Positions 21,706 through 29,862 of a stretch of DNA of 64,000 nucleotides are shown in pieces (within the stretch, counting starts at the first letter, position 1; each line of letters starts with the position of its first letter). Under the pieces are notes generated by a model. It had not been told where the DNA came from, searched no databases, and saw only the letters and a program-made list of their open reading frames with translations. Source of the stretch: Terrisporobacter petrolearius (GTDB lineage: Bacteria; Bacillota; Clostridia; Peptostreptococcales; Peptostreptococcaceae); the NCBI RefSeq assembly GCF_032598785.1, contig NZ_CP102984.1; one strand, written 5' to 3'. A program made the position numbers and the translations under genes.

Positions 21706-23118
21706 ATGGGTAAACCAAATAAAAAGAAAAAATCATTTACATTGCCATCGGCTTATACTGTGTTATTAATTATTACAGCAATAATAGCATTAGCAACACA
21801 ATTTATACCAGGAATTAAAGCAGCTAAATTTTCAGATTTAGTTATGGCACCAATAAACGGATTAAACGAGGCTATTGAAATAGCAATATTTGTTTTATTA
21901 ATAGGTGGTTTTTTAGGAGTAACAGCAAAAACAGGGGCATTAGATGCAGGAATAGGAAATGTAGTTGCTAAATTAAAGGGAAAAGAATTAATATTAATAC
22001 CAGTACTTATGTTTATATTCTCTTTAGGAGGAACTAGTTTTGGTATGGCAGAAGAAACTATAGCATTTGCTGCATTAGTTACAACAACTATGATAGTAGC
22101 AGGATTTGATCCATTAGTTTCAGTAGGTACAATTATACTTGGAGCAGGTAGTGGAGTTTTAGGTTCTACTGTAAACCCTTTCTTAGTTTCAACAAGTATA
22201 GGAGCTTTAAATGGAGTAGGAATTGAAGTTAACCAGATAATAGTTATAGGAACTGGAATAGCTTTATGGTTCTCATCATTGTTAATATCTATCTACTTCG
22301 TTATGAAATACGCAAAGAAAGTTCAAAAAGATAAAAATGCTTCAATATTATCAGAAAGAGAAATAAAAGAAGCACATGATGCATTTATAGGAAATGACAA
22401 AAAGGAAGAAGTAGTAGAATTTACTGCTAAAAGAAGAATAGTTCTTTGGTTATTTACTTTAACATTTTTAGTAATGGTAGCAGCAGTAATTCCTTGGGAA
22501 GAATTTGGAGTAACAATATTTGCAAACACATCATTCTTAACAGGATCTTCACTAGGTCACTGGTGGTTCTCTGAATTAGGTATGTGGTTTGTAATAATGG
22601 CAATTATTATAGGTGTAGTTTACAGAATGAGTGAAAAAGATATTGTTGGAGCATTTATGGATGGGGCTGCTGACATGGTTGGAGTTGCATTAGTTATAGG
22701 TGTGTCAAAAGGTATATCAGTAATGATGAATACAACTGGATTAGATAATTATGTACTAAATCATGCATCATCAATGTTAAATGGAATGTCACCTATAGTG
22801 TTTACTATAGCAGCATTCTTAATATATATGGTATTATCATTCTTTATACCATCAACTTCAGGACTTGCTGGTTTATCAATGCCTATATTTGGACCTTTAG
22901 CAGTTTCTTTAGGATTCAAAGCTGAAATATTAATATCTATATTCAGTGCAGGTAGTGGATTAGTTAACCTAGTAACACCAACAAGTGGTGTAATAATGGG
23001 AGCTTTAGCTATAGCAAAAGTAGATTATGCTACATGGGTCAAATTTGTAAGTAAAGTTTTAGTTGCAATATTTATATCATCATCAATAATCTTATGCTTA
23101 GCTATGATGTTAGTATAA
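21706..23118 (+). CDS. YfcC/DcuC-family membrane carrier
   Basis: 470 residues from ATG 21706, which follows AAAGGAGAG; an earlier in-frame ATG at 21667 has no good site. It has about 11-13 hydrophobic helices and Gly/Ser/Thr-rich re-entrant motifs: GGTSFGMAEETIAF near 120-135, GAGSGVLGSTVNPF near 160, and PSTSGLAGLSMP and NLVTPTSGVIMG in the second half, an internally duplicated pattern of the DcuC/YfcC superfamily. Members carry C4-dicarboxylates, amino acids or peptides across the inner membrane. The dipeptidase gene 43 bases downstream suggests a peptide or amino-acid substrate here. The specific substrate is unknown. Confidence 0.8.
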   Translation: MGKPNKKKKSFTLPSAYTVLLIITAIIALATQFIPGIKAAKFSDLVMAPINGLNEAIEIAIFVLLIGGFLGVTAKTGALDAGIGNVVAKLKGKELILIPVLMFIFSLGGTSFGMAEETIAFAALVTTTMIVAGFDPLVSVGTIILGAGSGVLGSTVNPFLVSTSIGALNGVGIEVNQIIVIGTGIALWFSSLLISIYFVMKYAKKVQKDKNASILSEREIKEAHDAFIGNDKKEEVVEFTAKRRIVLWLFTLTFLVMVAAVIPWEEFGVTIFANTSFLTGSSLGHWWFSELGMWFVIMAIIIGVVYRMSEKDIVGAFMDGAADMVGVALVIGVSKGISVMMNTTGLDNYVLNHASSMLNGMSPIVFTIAAFLIYMVLSFFIPSTSGLAGLSMPIFGPLAVSLGFKAEILISIFSAGSGLVNLVTPTSGVIMGALAIAKVDYATWVKFVSKVLVAIFISSSIILCLAMMLV

Positions 23119-23161
23119 AATTCGCGTTGCTAAAAATGTATTTGATTAAGGGAGAATTAAA

Positions 23162-24619
23162 ATGAAAATAGAAAATTTACAACCAGAATTAGTATTTAAT
23201 TATTTTGCAGAAATATCAAAAGTACCTAGAGGTTCAGGAAATGAGCAGGGAATTAGTGATTACCTAGCTAGGGAAGGAAAACGATTAGGGTTGGAAGTAG
23301 TGCAAGACGAAAATTTAAATGTTTTAATTAAAAAGCCAGCTACTAAATCATATGAAAATGCACCTACTGTTATAATTCAAGGACATATGGATATGGTTTG
23401 TGAAAAAAATAAAGGAAAAGAACATGATTTCACAAAAGATCCAATAGAATTAAGAGTAGATGGAGACTACTTATATGCTACAGACACAACATTAGGAGCA
23501 GACAATGGAATAGCAGTAGCTATGGGTCTTGCTTTACTTGCATCAGATGATATACAACATCCAGCTTTAGAAGTAATATTCACAGCAGATGAAGAAGAAA
23601 CTATGAATGGTGCAATGAACATAAAAGGTGAATTATTTAAAGGAGAATATATAATAAACCTTGACTCAGAAGAAGAAGGAACAATAACTGTAAGTTGTGC
23701 AGGTGGAGTTACAGCAGTTGTAACAATTGATAAAGAATATAAGACAGTTGAAAATAAAAAATCAGCTTATAAAATAGATATAAAAGGACTTCTTGGTGGA
23801 CACTCAGGAATGGAAATAGACAAACAAAGAGCTAACTCTAATGTGCTTATGGGTAGGCTTTTAAATCATATTTCTAATGTTTGTAATATAGAATTTGATT
23901 TAGTATCTGTTGAAGGTGGACTTAAAAATAATGCTATTCCTCGTGAGGCAGAGTGTATAATACTTGTTAATAGTAATGATGAAAGCAAGTTAGAAAAAGA
24001 GATAAACAATGCTTTACAAGTATTCAAAAATGAGTATAAAACTTCAGATCCAGATGTAACAATAGAATTTGAAAAATGTGACAAAGCATATGACAAAGCT
24101 TTAAATGATAAGTGTAGGGAAAGTATAATTGAGCTAATTAATTTAATGCCAAGAGGTATCCAAACAATGAGTATGGATATTAAAGGACTTGTTGAAAGTT
24201 CTACCAATTTAGGTGTTATAGCTAACAATGAAGAAAACTTTATATTCGAATTTGCTACTAGAAGTTCAGTAAAAAGTTTAAAAGACGATTTAAATAATAG
24301 AATGACTTTATTATGTAATAAATTAGGAGTAAAATTAGATCTAATGGATGATTACCCAGAGTGGGAATATGCAAAAGACTCTAAATTAGAAAAAATTTGT
24401 GTAGACACATATGAAGAAGTAATGGGTAAAAAACCTGAGATAGTGGCAATACATGCAGGGTTAGAATGTGGATTATTATTAGATGCAATAAAAGGAGCAC
24501 AAGCAATATCGATAGGACCAAACCTATTTGATGTTCATACACCAAATGAGCATTTAGATATACCATCAACGAAGAGAACTTGGAAATATCTTGTTGCTAT
24601 ATTAAAAAATATAAAATAG
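23162..24619 (+). CDS. pepD: Cytosolic beta-alanyl/Xaa-His dipeptidase PepD (peptidase family M20C)
   Basis: 485 residues of the PepD family of aminoacyl-histidine dipeptidases. Two-zinc site residues are readable: GHMDMV (His75, Asp77), GADNG (Asp114), catalytic Glu in TADEEETMNGA (144-146), LDSEE (Asp168), and a C-terminal zinc His within VHTPNEH. A dimerisation/lid domain with GGHSGMEIDKQRAN occupies the middle. It hydrolyses dipeptides with broad specificity in the cytoplasm. The ribosome binding site is AAGGGAGAA. It probably forms an operon with the upstream carrier, giving coupled peptide uptake and hydrolysis. Confidence 0.92.
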   Translation: MKIENLQPELVFNYFAEISKVPRGSGNEQGISDYLAREGKRLGLEVVQDENLNVLIKKPATKSYENAPTVIIQGHMDMVCEKNKGKEHDFTKDPIELRVDGDYLYATDTTLGADNGIAVAMGLALLASDDIQHPALEVIFTADEEETMNGAMNIKGELFKGEYIINLDSEEEGTITVSCAGGVTAVVTIDKEYKTVENKKSAYKIDIKGLLGGHSGMEIDKQRANSNVLMGRLLNHISNVCNIEFDLVSVEGGLKNNAIPREAECIILVNSNDESKLEKEINNALQVFKNEYKTSDPDVTIEFEKCDKAYDKALNDKCRESIIELINLMPRGIQTMSMDIKGLVESSTNLGVIANNEENFIFEFATRSSVKSLKDDLNNRMTLLCNKLGVKLDLMDDYPEWEYAKDSKLEKICVDTYEEVMGKKPEIVAIHAGLECGLLLDAIKGAQAISIGPNLFDVHTPNEHLDIPSTKRTWKYLVAILKNIK

Positions 24620-24653
24620 AAAAAAAGCGTCAACTTAAGTTGGCGCTTTTTTA
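24620..24653 (+). terminator. Terminator after pepD
   Basis: AAAAAAGCGTCAACTT and AAGTTGGCGCTTTTTT pair almost completely. The flanking A and T runs make it suitable for both pepD and the convergent YitT gene ending at 24671. Confidence 0.9.
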
Positions 24654-24670
24654 GTGCTAGGAAAAATAAG

Positions 24671-25519
24671 TTACATAGGTTTAAATCCTTCGCCTAATGC
24701 TTCAAAAATATCTGTGATTATTATAAATGCGTATGGGTCTGTTTGTTTAACAAGTTTTTTTAATGTAATAACTTCTTTTTTTGAAACAACAACAAGAAGT
24801 ACATTTTTTTCACTTCCAGTATATAGCCCTTGGCCTTTTAAAATAGTGGCACCTCTTTGTAATTCATCTGTTATTGCACTTCCAATTTCCATATATTTAT
24901 CAGAAATAATAGTAAAAGATGTGGAAGTATTAATACCTTCTACTATTATGTCGCTAACTTTTACTATTATATATAGAGCTATGGCAGAATAAAGAGCAAT
25001 TTCAATATTTTTGCTAACAATACCTGATAAAGCTACAATACAACCATCTGCAAATCCCATAAGTGTAGGAACACTAAGGGAAGAAAAAGCCTTATTTGCC
25101 AAAATTCCGATTAAATCTGTACCTCCAGTACTTCCGTTTATTCTAAATATAAGTCCTAAAGCTATTCCAAGGACAATACCTCCAGATATGGAAGATAAAA
25201 GTACGTCATTTGTCACATTAATATTTCCTAGGTTTTCAGTTATTTTCAATGATGCAGTAAGAAATATTATGCCGAGTAATGTTTTTGAGGCATCCTTTTT
25301 TCCAAGAATTCGAAAAGCAAATAGAAATAAAGGTATATCAAAAGTTATGTTTATTAGCCAAATTGGCAAGCCAGTTAAGGTGTTAATAATAATTGATACA
25401 CCTGTAAGTCCTCCTGGTGCAATATTATGAGGATTTAAGAACATATTTATGGAAACAGCCATAAATAAACAGCCTACCATTAAAATAATTACTTCATTAA
25501 ATTTCAATGCTGATTTCAT
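24671..25519 (-). CDS. YitT family membrane protein (DUF161/DUF2179)
   Basis: 282 residues: five to six membrane helices (first half, including NPHNIAPGGLTGVSII and GSTGGTDLIG), followed by a soluble C-terminal DUF2179 domain (about 215-275, with LLVVVSKKEVITLKKLVKQ). This is the standard YitT layout. The family is widespread in Firmicutes and its transport or sensing role is not established. The start is ATG at 25519 behind AAAGGTG; a TTG six codons upstream overlaps that site and is unlikely. It is transcribed alone, convergent with pepD. Confidence 0.85.
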   Translation of the reverse strand: MKSALKFNEVIILMVGCLFMAVSINMFLNPHNIAPGGLTGVSIIINTLTGLPIWLINITFDIPLFLFAFRILGKKDASKTLLGIIFLTASLKITENLGNINVTNDVLLSSISGGIVLGIALGLIFRINGSTGGTDLIGILANKAFSSLSVPTLMGFADGCIVALSGIVSKNIEIALYSAIALYIIVKVSDIIVEGINTSTSFTIISDKYMEIGSAITDELQRGATILKGQGLYTGSEKNVLLVVVSKKEVITLKKLVKQTDPYAFIIITDIFEALGEGFKPM

Positions 25520-25916
25520 TTTAATTACACCTTTCAATTAATAAATAAATACACTTCTTATCAGTTTAACCAGGAATGCTAAATATTATGTGAATAGGTA
25601 AGGTGTAAAATGCAAAAAAAGAAAGCTAGGGTAGGAGTCCCTAACTTTTAAACACATGAAACGAAATATTTTCATTATAAAATGAAAAATAATTCTAGGT
25701 AGGTAGTAATAATCACTTTTAAAATAGTGAAGTCACAACTTACCATCTACAATTATATAGTACAACAAATTTTATATTTTATGGTTAAGTTCGTGTTAAA
25801 AGTATATTAAAAAATAAGTCGTAAGAAAGAAGTAATAAATTTAATAACTTTTCATAGAGTACTATTTCATCATGATTTTGAATAATAAATTATATCAAAA
25901 TAAATGGGGGGATAAT
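25520..25916. other. 397-base intergenic region with weak secondary structure
   Basis: No gene is seen between the divergent YitT and BCCT genes. It holds a small stem TAGGG/CCCTA (about 25628-25642) and a stem TCACT/AGTGA (25713-25730) lying inside a looser outer pairing of TAGGTAGGTAGT with ACTTACCATCTA (about 25695-25748). No known riboswitch class is recognised and no convincing -35/-10 pair could be fixed. Confidence 0.4.
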
Positions 25917-27434
25917 ATGTTTTCGAGATCACAGATCTATAAAAGTGGGACAAAGAGACATAAAAACAGAAACTATGTGCTGATATTTTCTTTATTACTA
26001 ACAGCCACGGTAGTATCTGTAGGGATTTTATTTCCGGAGAAATTTAATTATATATCAACAAAGTTATTCAATGTACTTGTAGATAAATTTAGTCCCATGT
26101 ATCTTATGCTTATGCTGGGGATTTTTTTCTTTTCATTGTACTTAGCTTTTAGTAAATACGGAGATATAAAGCTGGGCAAAGAGAACGACAAACCAGAGTT
26201 TAGCAATGTGGTTTGGTTTTCCATGTTGTTTGGGGCTGGAATGGGGATAGGGTTAGTATTCTTTGGAGCATGGGAGCCTATGAGTCATTTTGTAAATCCC
26301 CTAAATGCAGTAGGTGGTAGCGAGGATGCAATTAGGTTTGCTATTGAGCAAAGTTTTATTCATTGGGGTGTTATGTCTTGGGTTTCTTATGCAGTTATAG
26401 GAGTTTCTTTGGCTTATTTTCAATTTAGAAAAGGAAGAAAGGGACTTATTAGCTCTACTTTAGATCCTATTTTGGAAAATAATAAATACAAAAATTTCAT
26501 AAAGTTAGTAGTAGATGTTCTTGCTATTTTTATTACAGTAATAGGAGTGGCAGCATCTATGGGATTGGGAACTATGCAAATTGGGGGAGGAGTAGAGTAT
26601 TTGTTTGGAATAAAAAATAATTTCAAACTTCAACTTCTTATTATATTAGTAATAACAGTAATTTACATATGGACAGCTGTTGGTGGATTGGACAAAGGAA
26701 TGAAACAATTATCAAACATAAATTTAACTTTGGCAACTATTCTTGTTGTGGGATGCTTTTTTGTAGGACCTACTTCAGAAATTATGAATACATTTGTAAA
26801 TGGTGTAGGTGATTATATTAATTATTTTGTATCACAAAGTTTATTTATAAATCCTATTACTAGTAATGAGTGGGTATACAAGTGGAGGATTTTTTATTGG
26901 GCATATTGGATTTCTTGGTCACCATTTGTAGGGGTATTTATAGCCAGAATTTCAAAAGGAAGAACTATAAGGGAGTTTATTTTGGGAGTTATTATAGTTC
27001 CTTCTATTATATGTATGCTTTGGTTTGTAATCTTTGGAATGATGGGCATGAATTTAGGTTATGAATTTGCAAAAGATGCAATTATATGTACTGACACTAG
27101 TTTGTTCAAAGTATTTTCTCACTACAAAGGTGGATTTGTATTTTCCATAACAGCCATATTCTTGTTGTTTACTTTTTTTATTACTTCAGCGAACTCTGCA
27201 ATATATGTGCTAAGCATGTTTACATCTAGGGGAAGTTTAAATCCTAAAAATATAAATAAAATAATTTGGGGAGTTATTCAAGCATTATTCGCAATTGTTT
27301 TTATAATGCTTGGAGGTCTTGACATACTCCAAAGGTTTGCCATAGTAGTGTCTTTTCCTTTCGCCTTCGTTATTGTAGCCATTGGAATTGCTTTGGTTAA
27401 AGAACTTAGAAAAGAAAAATGTCGAAAAAATTAG
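25917..27434 (+). CDS. BCCT-family betaine/carnitine/choline transporter
   Basis: 505 residues from ATG 25917, directly behind GGGGGG; an upstream in-frame ATG lacks a site. It has twelve predicted helices. The GAGMGIGLVFFGAWEPMSHF segment near 100 matches the Gly-rich unwound helix of this family. WAYWISWSPFVGVFIARISK near 350 is the Trp-rich BCCT signature that binds quaternary ammonium groups. It imports osmoprotectants or methylamine substrates such as glycine betaine, choline or carnitine. The Gly-rich motif lacks the metazoan-type features, and the exact substrate cannot be read. Confidence 0.92.
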   Translation: MFSRSQIYKSGTKRHKNRNYVLIFSLLLTATVVSVGILFPEKFNYISTKLFNVLVDKFSPMYLMLMLGIFFFSLYLAFSKYGDIKLGKENDKPEFSNVVWFSMLFGAGMGIGLVFFGAWEPMSHFVNPLNAVGGSEDAIRFAIEQSFIHWGVMSWVSYAVIGVSLAYFQFRKGRKGLISSTLDPILENNKYKNFIKLVVDVLAIFITVIGVAASMGLGTMQIGGGVEYLFGIKNNFKLQLLIILVITVIYIWTAVGGLDKGMKQLSNINLTLATILVVGCFFVGPTSEIMNTFVNGVGDYINYFVSQSLFINPITSNEWVYKWRIFYWAYWISWSPFVGVFIARISKGRTIREFILGVIIVPSIICMLWFVIFGMMGMNLGYEFAKDAIICTDTSLFKVFSHYKGGFVFSITAIFLLFTFFITSANSAIYVLSMFTSRGSLNPKNINKIIWGVIQALFAIVFIMLGGLDILQRFAIVVSFPFAFVIVAIGIALVKELRKEKCRKN

Positions 27435-27448
27435 AACGAATCATGTTC

Positions 27449-27481
27449 AAAAAAATGTACAATTTAGTTGTACATTTTTTT
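27449..27481 (+). terminator. Terminator after the BCCT gene
   Basis: AAAAAATGTACAA and TTGTACATTTTTT are perfectly complementary around TTTAG. The T run follows, and the opposite A run allows bidirectional use. Confidence 0.9.
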
Positions 27482-27583
27482 GAATGTATATATAATAAAC
27501 TTAGATATAAATGGCATATATTTCCAAAACTTATCGAAATTATATACAAGCTTATTTATATCTGGTATTATGGGAGGATTTGT

Positions 27584-28387
27584 ATGGAAAAAGTAAGCAA
27601 TAATATTAAATTCTGCACGTTTATTAATATTTTGAGAACTTATTCTAGTGAAGATGTTTCCATATCCATAAAAGAAATAAACGAACATATGAAAGAAAAG
27701 CTTGGTGTTACTTTAGACAGAAGAACCATGTATGCCTATATTAAAGATATGAGGCAGATTGGTTTGACAGTTAGTGATTATGATAAAGAAAAAGAGGGGT
27801 ATTTTCTTTATGACTTTTTTTTCAAAGAATATGAGTTGAAACTTTTAATGGATTCAGTAAAATCAAGCAAATTTATCACCAAGAAAAAAACGGAAGAACT
27901 TCTAGAAAAAATAAGTACACTTAATTTTATTTACAGGGGTAGGATTGTTGAAAGTAATGTATTTATTGATGAGACTTCTAAAACTATAAATGAGGGGATT
28001 TATAGTAATATTGAACTTATTGATAAGGCAATTATGAAAAATAAAAAAATTACTTTCATCTATTGTTACAAGAAGTGTAGTCAGGGGTTAATTTGCAGTA
28101 AAGAATATAAAAATCAAGGGGGGGTTTTTAAAGTCAATCCAATTAGCATGGTAAACGACCATGAAAACTATTATCTAGTATCAATTCAGGATAACTTCGA
28201 GAAATTCAATTATTACAACATAGAAAATATGACCTCCATAGAAATTTTAGAAGAGGAAATTAATGACTCAAGGTTTATAGAGAGATATAAATCTGGGCTT
28301 AATGCTTCTGAAAGTATGGGAAAAACTATTACAGAAGATCTAAAAGAATATGTGAGAATTGGAGGGAGTAATGGAAGCAAGTATTAA
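27584..28387 (+). CDS. WYL-domain transcriptional regulator at the head of the polysaccharide locus
   Basis: 267 residues from ATG 27584 behind GGGAGG. The N-terminal winged-helix part (1-75; TLDRRTMYAYIKDMRQIG is the recognition region) is followed by a WYL-type ligand-binding domain (about 140-235; VNPISMVNDHENYYLVSIQ with the YYLVS core strand). Such proteins bind nucleotide or nucleic acid ligands and control adjacent loci. Its last 17 bases overlap the next gene, whose ribosome binding site lies inside this coding region, so both are translated from one message. It is a likely regulator of the polysaccharide operon. An open frame extends upstream to 27419, but without a start signal. Confidence 0.8.
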   Translation: MEKVSNNIKFCTFINILRTYSSEDVSISIKEINEHMKEKLGVTLDRRTMYAYIKDMRQIGLTVSDYDKEKEGYFLYDFFFKEYELKLLMDSVKSSKFITKKKTEELLEKISTLNFIYRGRIVESNVFIDETSKTINEGIYSNIELIDKAIMKNKKITFIYCYKKCSQGLICSKEYKNQGGVFKVNPISMVNDHENYYLVSIQDNFEKFNYYNIENMTSIEILEEEINDSRFIERYKSGLNASESMGKTITEDLKEYVRIGGSNGSKY

Positions 28388-29132
28388 CTTAAGAGAATAT
28401 TTGGACATGTTTAAAAGAAGAAAACTTATAGTTATTTTAACTATGATTGTATGTTTGGCTTTGGGTGTGTATAAAACCTACCAAAATTATATAAGTTATA
28501 TACCAACATATAGCTCAAATATAACTGTAAGAATAAATACTTCTAAAGAATTAATGAAAAAGAAAAATAGTAAAAAAGATAAAGACACAGAAATTGTAGA
28601 TCCATATTCAACATATAATGTCGCTCAAAATCAGAATATTGCAACATCTTATAAATCATTGGCGTCATCGCCAAATGTAGCAAATATAATAGCAAGTTCA
28701 TTGAAGGTATCATCAGCAGAGATTGGAAGTATAAGTGTTACACAGAGGGAAGAAACAACTGATTTTTTAGATATTACTGTAGTTAGCAGAAATGCAAAAA
28801 TGGCAAAGGATGCAGCACAAAAAGTTCCAGAAGCTTTTAATGAGGAATTAATAAGACTTGTAGGCATTGACTGTGTTGAAGTAGTATACGATGCATCAGA
28901 AGCATCATTAATAGGAAGGTCAAGGGATTTAACTATATTTAAATTTGCAGTAATAGGGATTGTATTGTCCATATTCTTTGTTTTATTTAGAGAATGTTTA
29001 GATACAAAAATTGTTACACCAGATGATGTAAACAAATATTGGAATTATCAATTAATAGGAACTATTCCTTTAGACAAAGATTCTTCCAAAGGAAAGCGTG
29101 GTTCAAAAAATAAGGAGGGGCAAACATGTTAG
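28371..29132 (+). CDS. Polysaccharide chain-length determinant / tyrosine-kinase adaptor (Wzz/CapA-like)
   Basis: 253 residues: N-terminal INLREYLDMFKRRKLIV followed by one membrane helix (about 20-40), an extracytoplasmic domain with the SVTQREETTDFLDITV segment typical of Wzz proteins, a second helix (about 195-215), and a short cytoplasmic tail. This two-helix layout is that of Gram-positive CapA/CpsC adaptors, which activate the partner BY-kinase and set chain length. The start ATG 28371 follows GGAGGG. It overlaps the kinase gene by 7 bases. Confidence 0.88.
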   Translation: MEASINLREYLDMFKRRKLIVILTMIVCLALGVYKTYQNYISYIPTYSSNITVRINTSKELMKKKNSKKDKDTEIVDPYSTYNVAQNQNIATSYKSLASSPNVANIIASSLKVSSAEIGSISVTQREETTDFLDITVVSRNAKMAKDAAQKVPEAFNEELIRLVGIDCVEVVYDASEASLIGRSRDLTIFKFAVIGIVLSIFFVLFRECLDTKIVTPDDVNKYWNYQLIGTIPLDKDSSKGKRGSKNKEGQTC

Positions 29133-29815
29133 GATTATATGATAGTGGGAGCTTTGAAGTTAATGAAGCTTACAGAGAAATAAGAACTAATATTTCATTA
29201 AATACTGATTTAAAAACCATAGTTTTTACCAGTGCTGAAATGAATGAAGGAAAAACTACTACAGTATGTTCCGTAGCAAAGTGTTTCTCTGATTTAGAAA
29301 ATCATAGAATTCTCCTAATTGATTGCGATTTTAGGAAGAAATCAGTTGCTAATACTCTAGAAATAGATAACAAAAAGGGAATAGCAGACGTAATAATAAA
29401 TGATATGGAAATGAAAGAATGTATAAAAAAGGTGGATGAATTTGATGTATTAACTTGTGGGATATCACCGTCAAACACTTCAGTTTTATTAGAATCAAAA
29501 AAATTTAGAGATGCTATAGAAAATCTAAAAGGGGATTATGATTATATTTTTATAGACTCTCCGCCACTGGGAAGACTAAATGATGCAGCCATCCTTGCAA
29601 GATATTCAGATGGAACAATAATAGTAAATGCATCAGAAAGTATAGACCAACAAATGGCAAAAGTAACAAAAGACAAACTAGAAAAGGTTAATGCAAACGT
29701 TATAGGAGTAGTACTCAACAAGTTTAAATCAGATGATCATAAATACTACAAATATTATGGGTATTATGAAGAGGAAAAGAAAAAGTCATTTTTTAAAAGA
29801 AGGAAAAGAAGATAG
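29126..29815 (+). CDS. BY-type protein tyrosine kinase (CpsD/CapB-like)
   Basis: 229 residues. Walker A is near 37-45 (AEMNEGKTTT), Walker A' LLIDCDFRK at 64-71 and Walker B IFIDSPP near 140. The C-terminal Tyr cluster YYKYYGYY (about 212-220) is the autophosphorylation tail. It is cytoplasmic, activated by the preceding membrane adaptor, and controls polymer assembly and export. A CpsB/Wzb-type phosphatase gene, usually nearby, is not in this operon. Confidence 0.92.
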   Translation: MLGLYDSGSFEVNEAYREIRTNISLNTDLKTIVFTSAEMNEGKTTTVCSVAKCFSDLENHRILLIDCDFRKKSVANTLEIDNKKGIADVIINDMEMKECIKKVDEFDVLTCGISPSNTSVLLESKKFRDAIENLKGDYDYIFIDSPPLGRLNDAAILARYSDGTIIVNASESIDQQMAKVTKDKLEKVNANVIGVVLNKFKSDDHKYYKYYGYYEEEKKKSFFKRRKRR

Positions 29816-29862
29816 CTAATTTGTAGGGGTATGGATTGGTTGTTTGTAGGGGAGATGGCTAA

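Noticed and set aside
24654..25430. Plus-strand open frames of 112 and 139 codons opposite the YitT gene
   Set aside because: The minus-strand YitT protein is clearly a recognised family with its own ribosome binding site; the plus-strand frames are shadows.
27419..27583. N-terminal extension of the WYL regulator by 55 codons
   Set aside because: It contains the BCCT terminator and encodes non-family sequence; the ATG at 27584 has a proper ribosome binding site.
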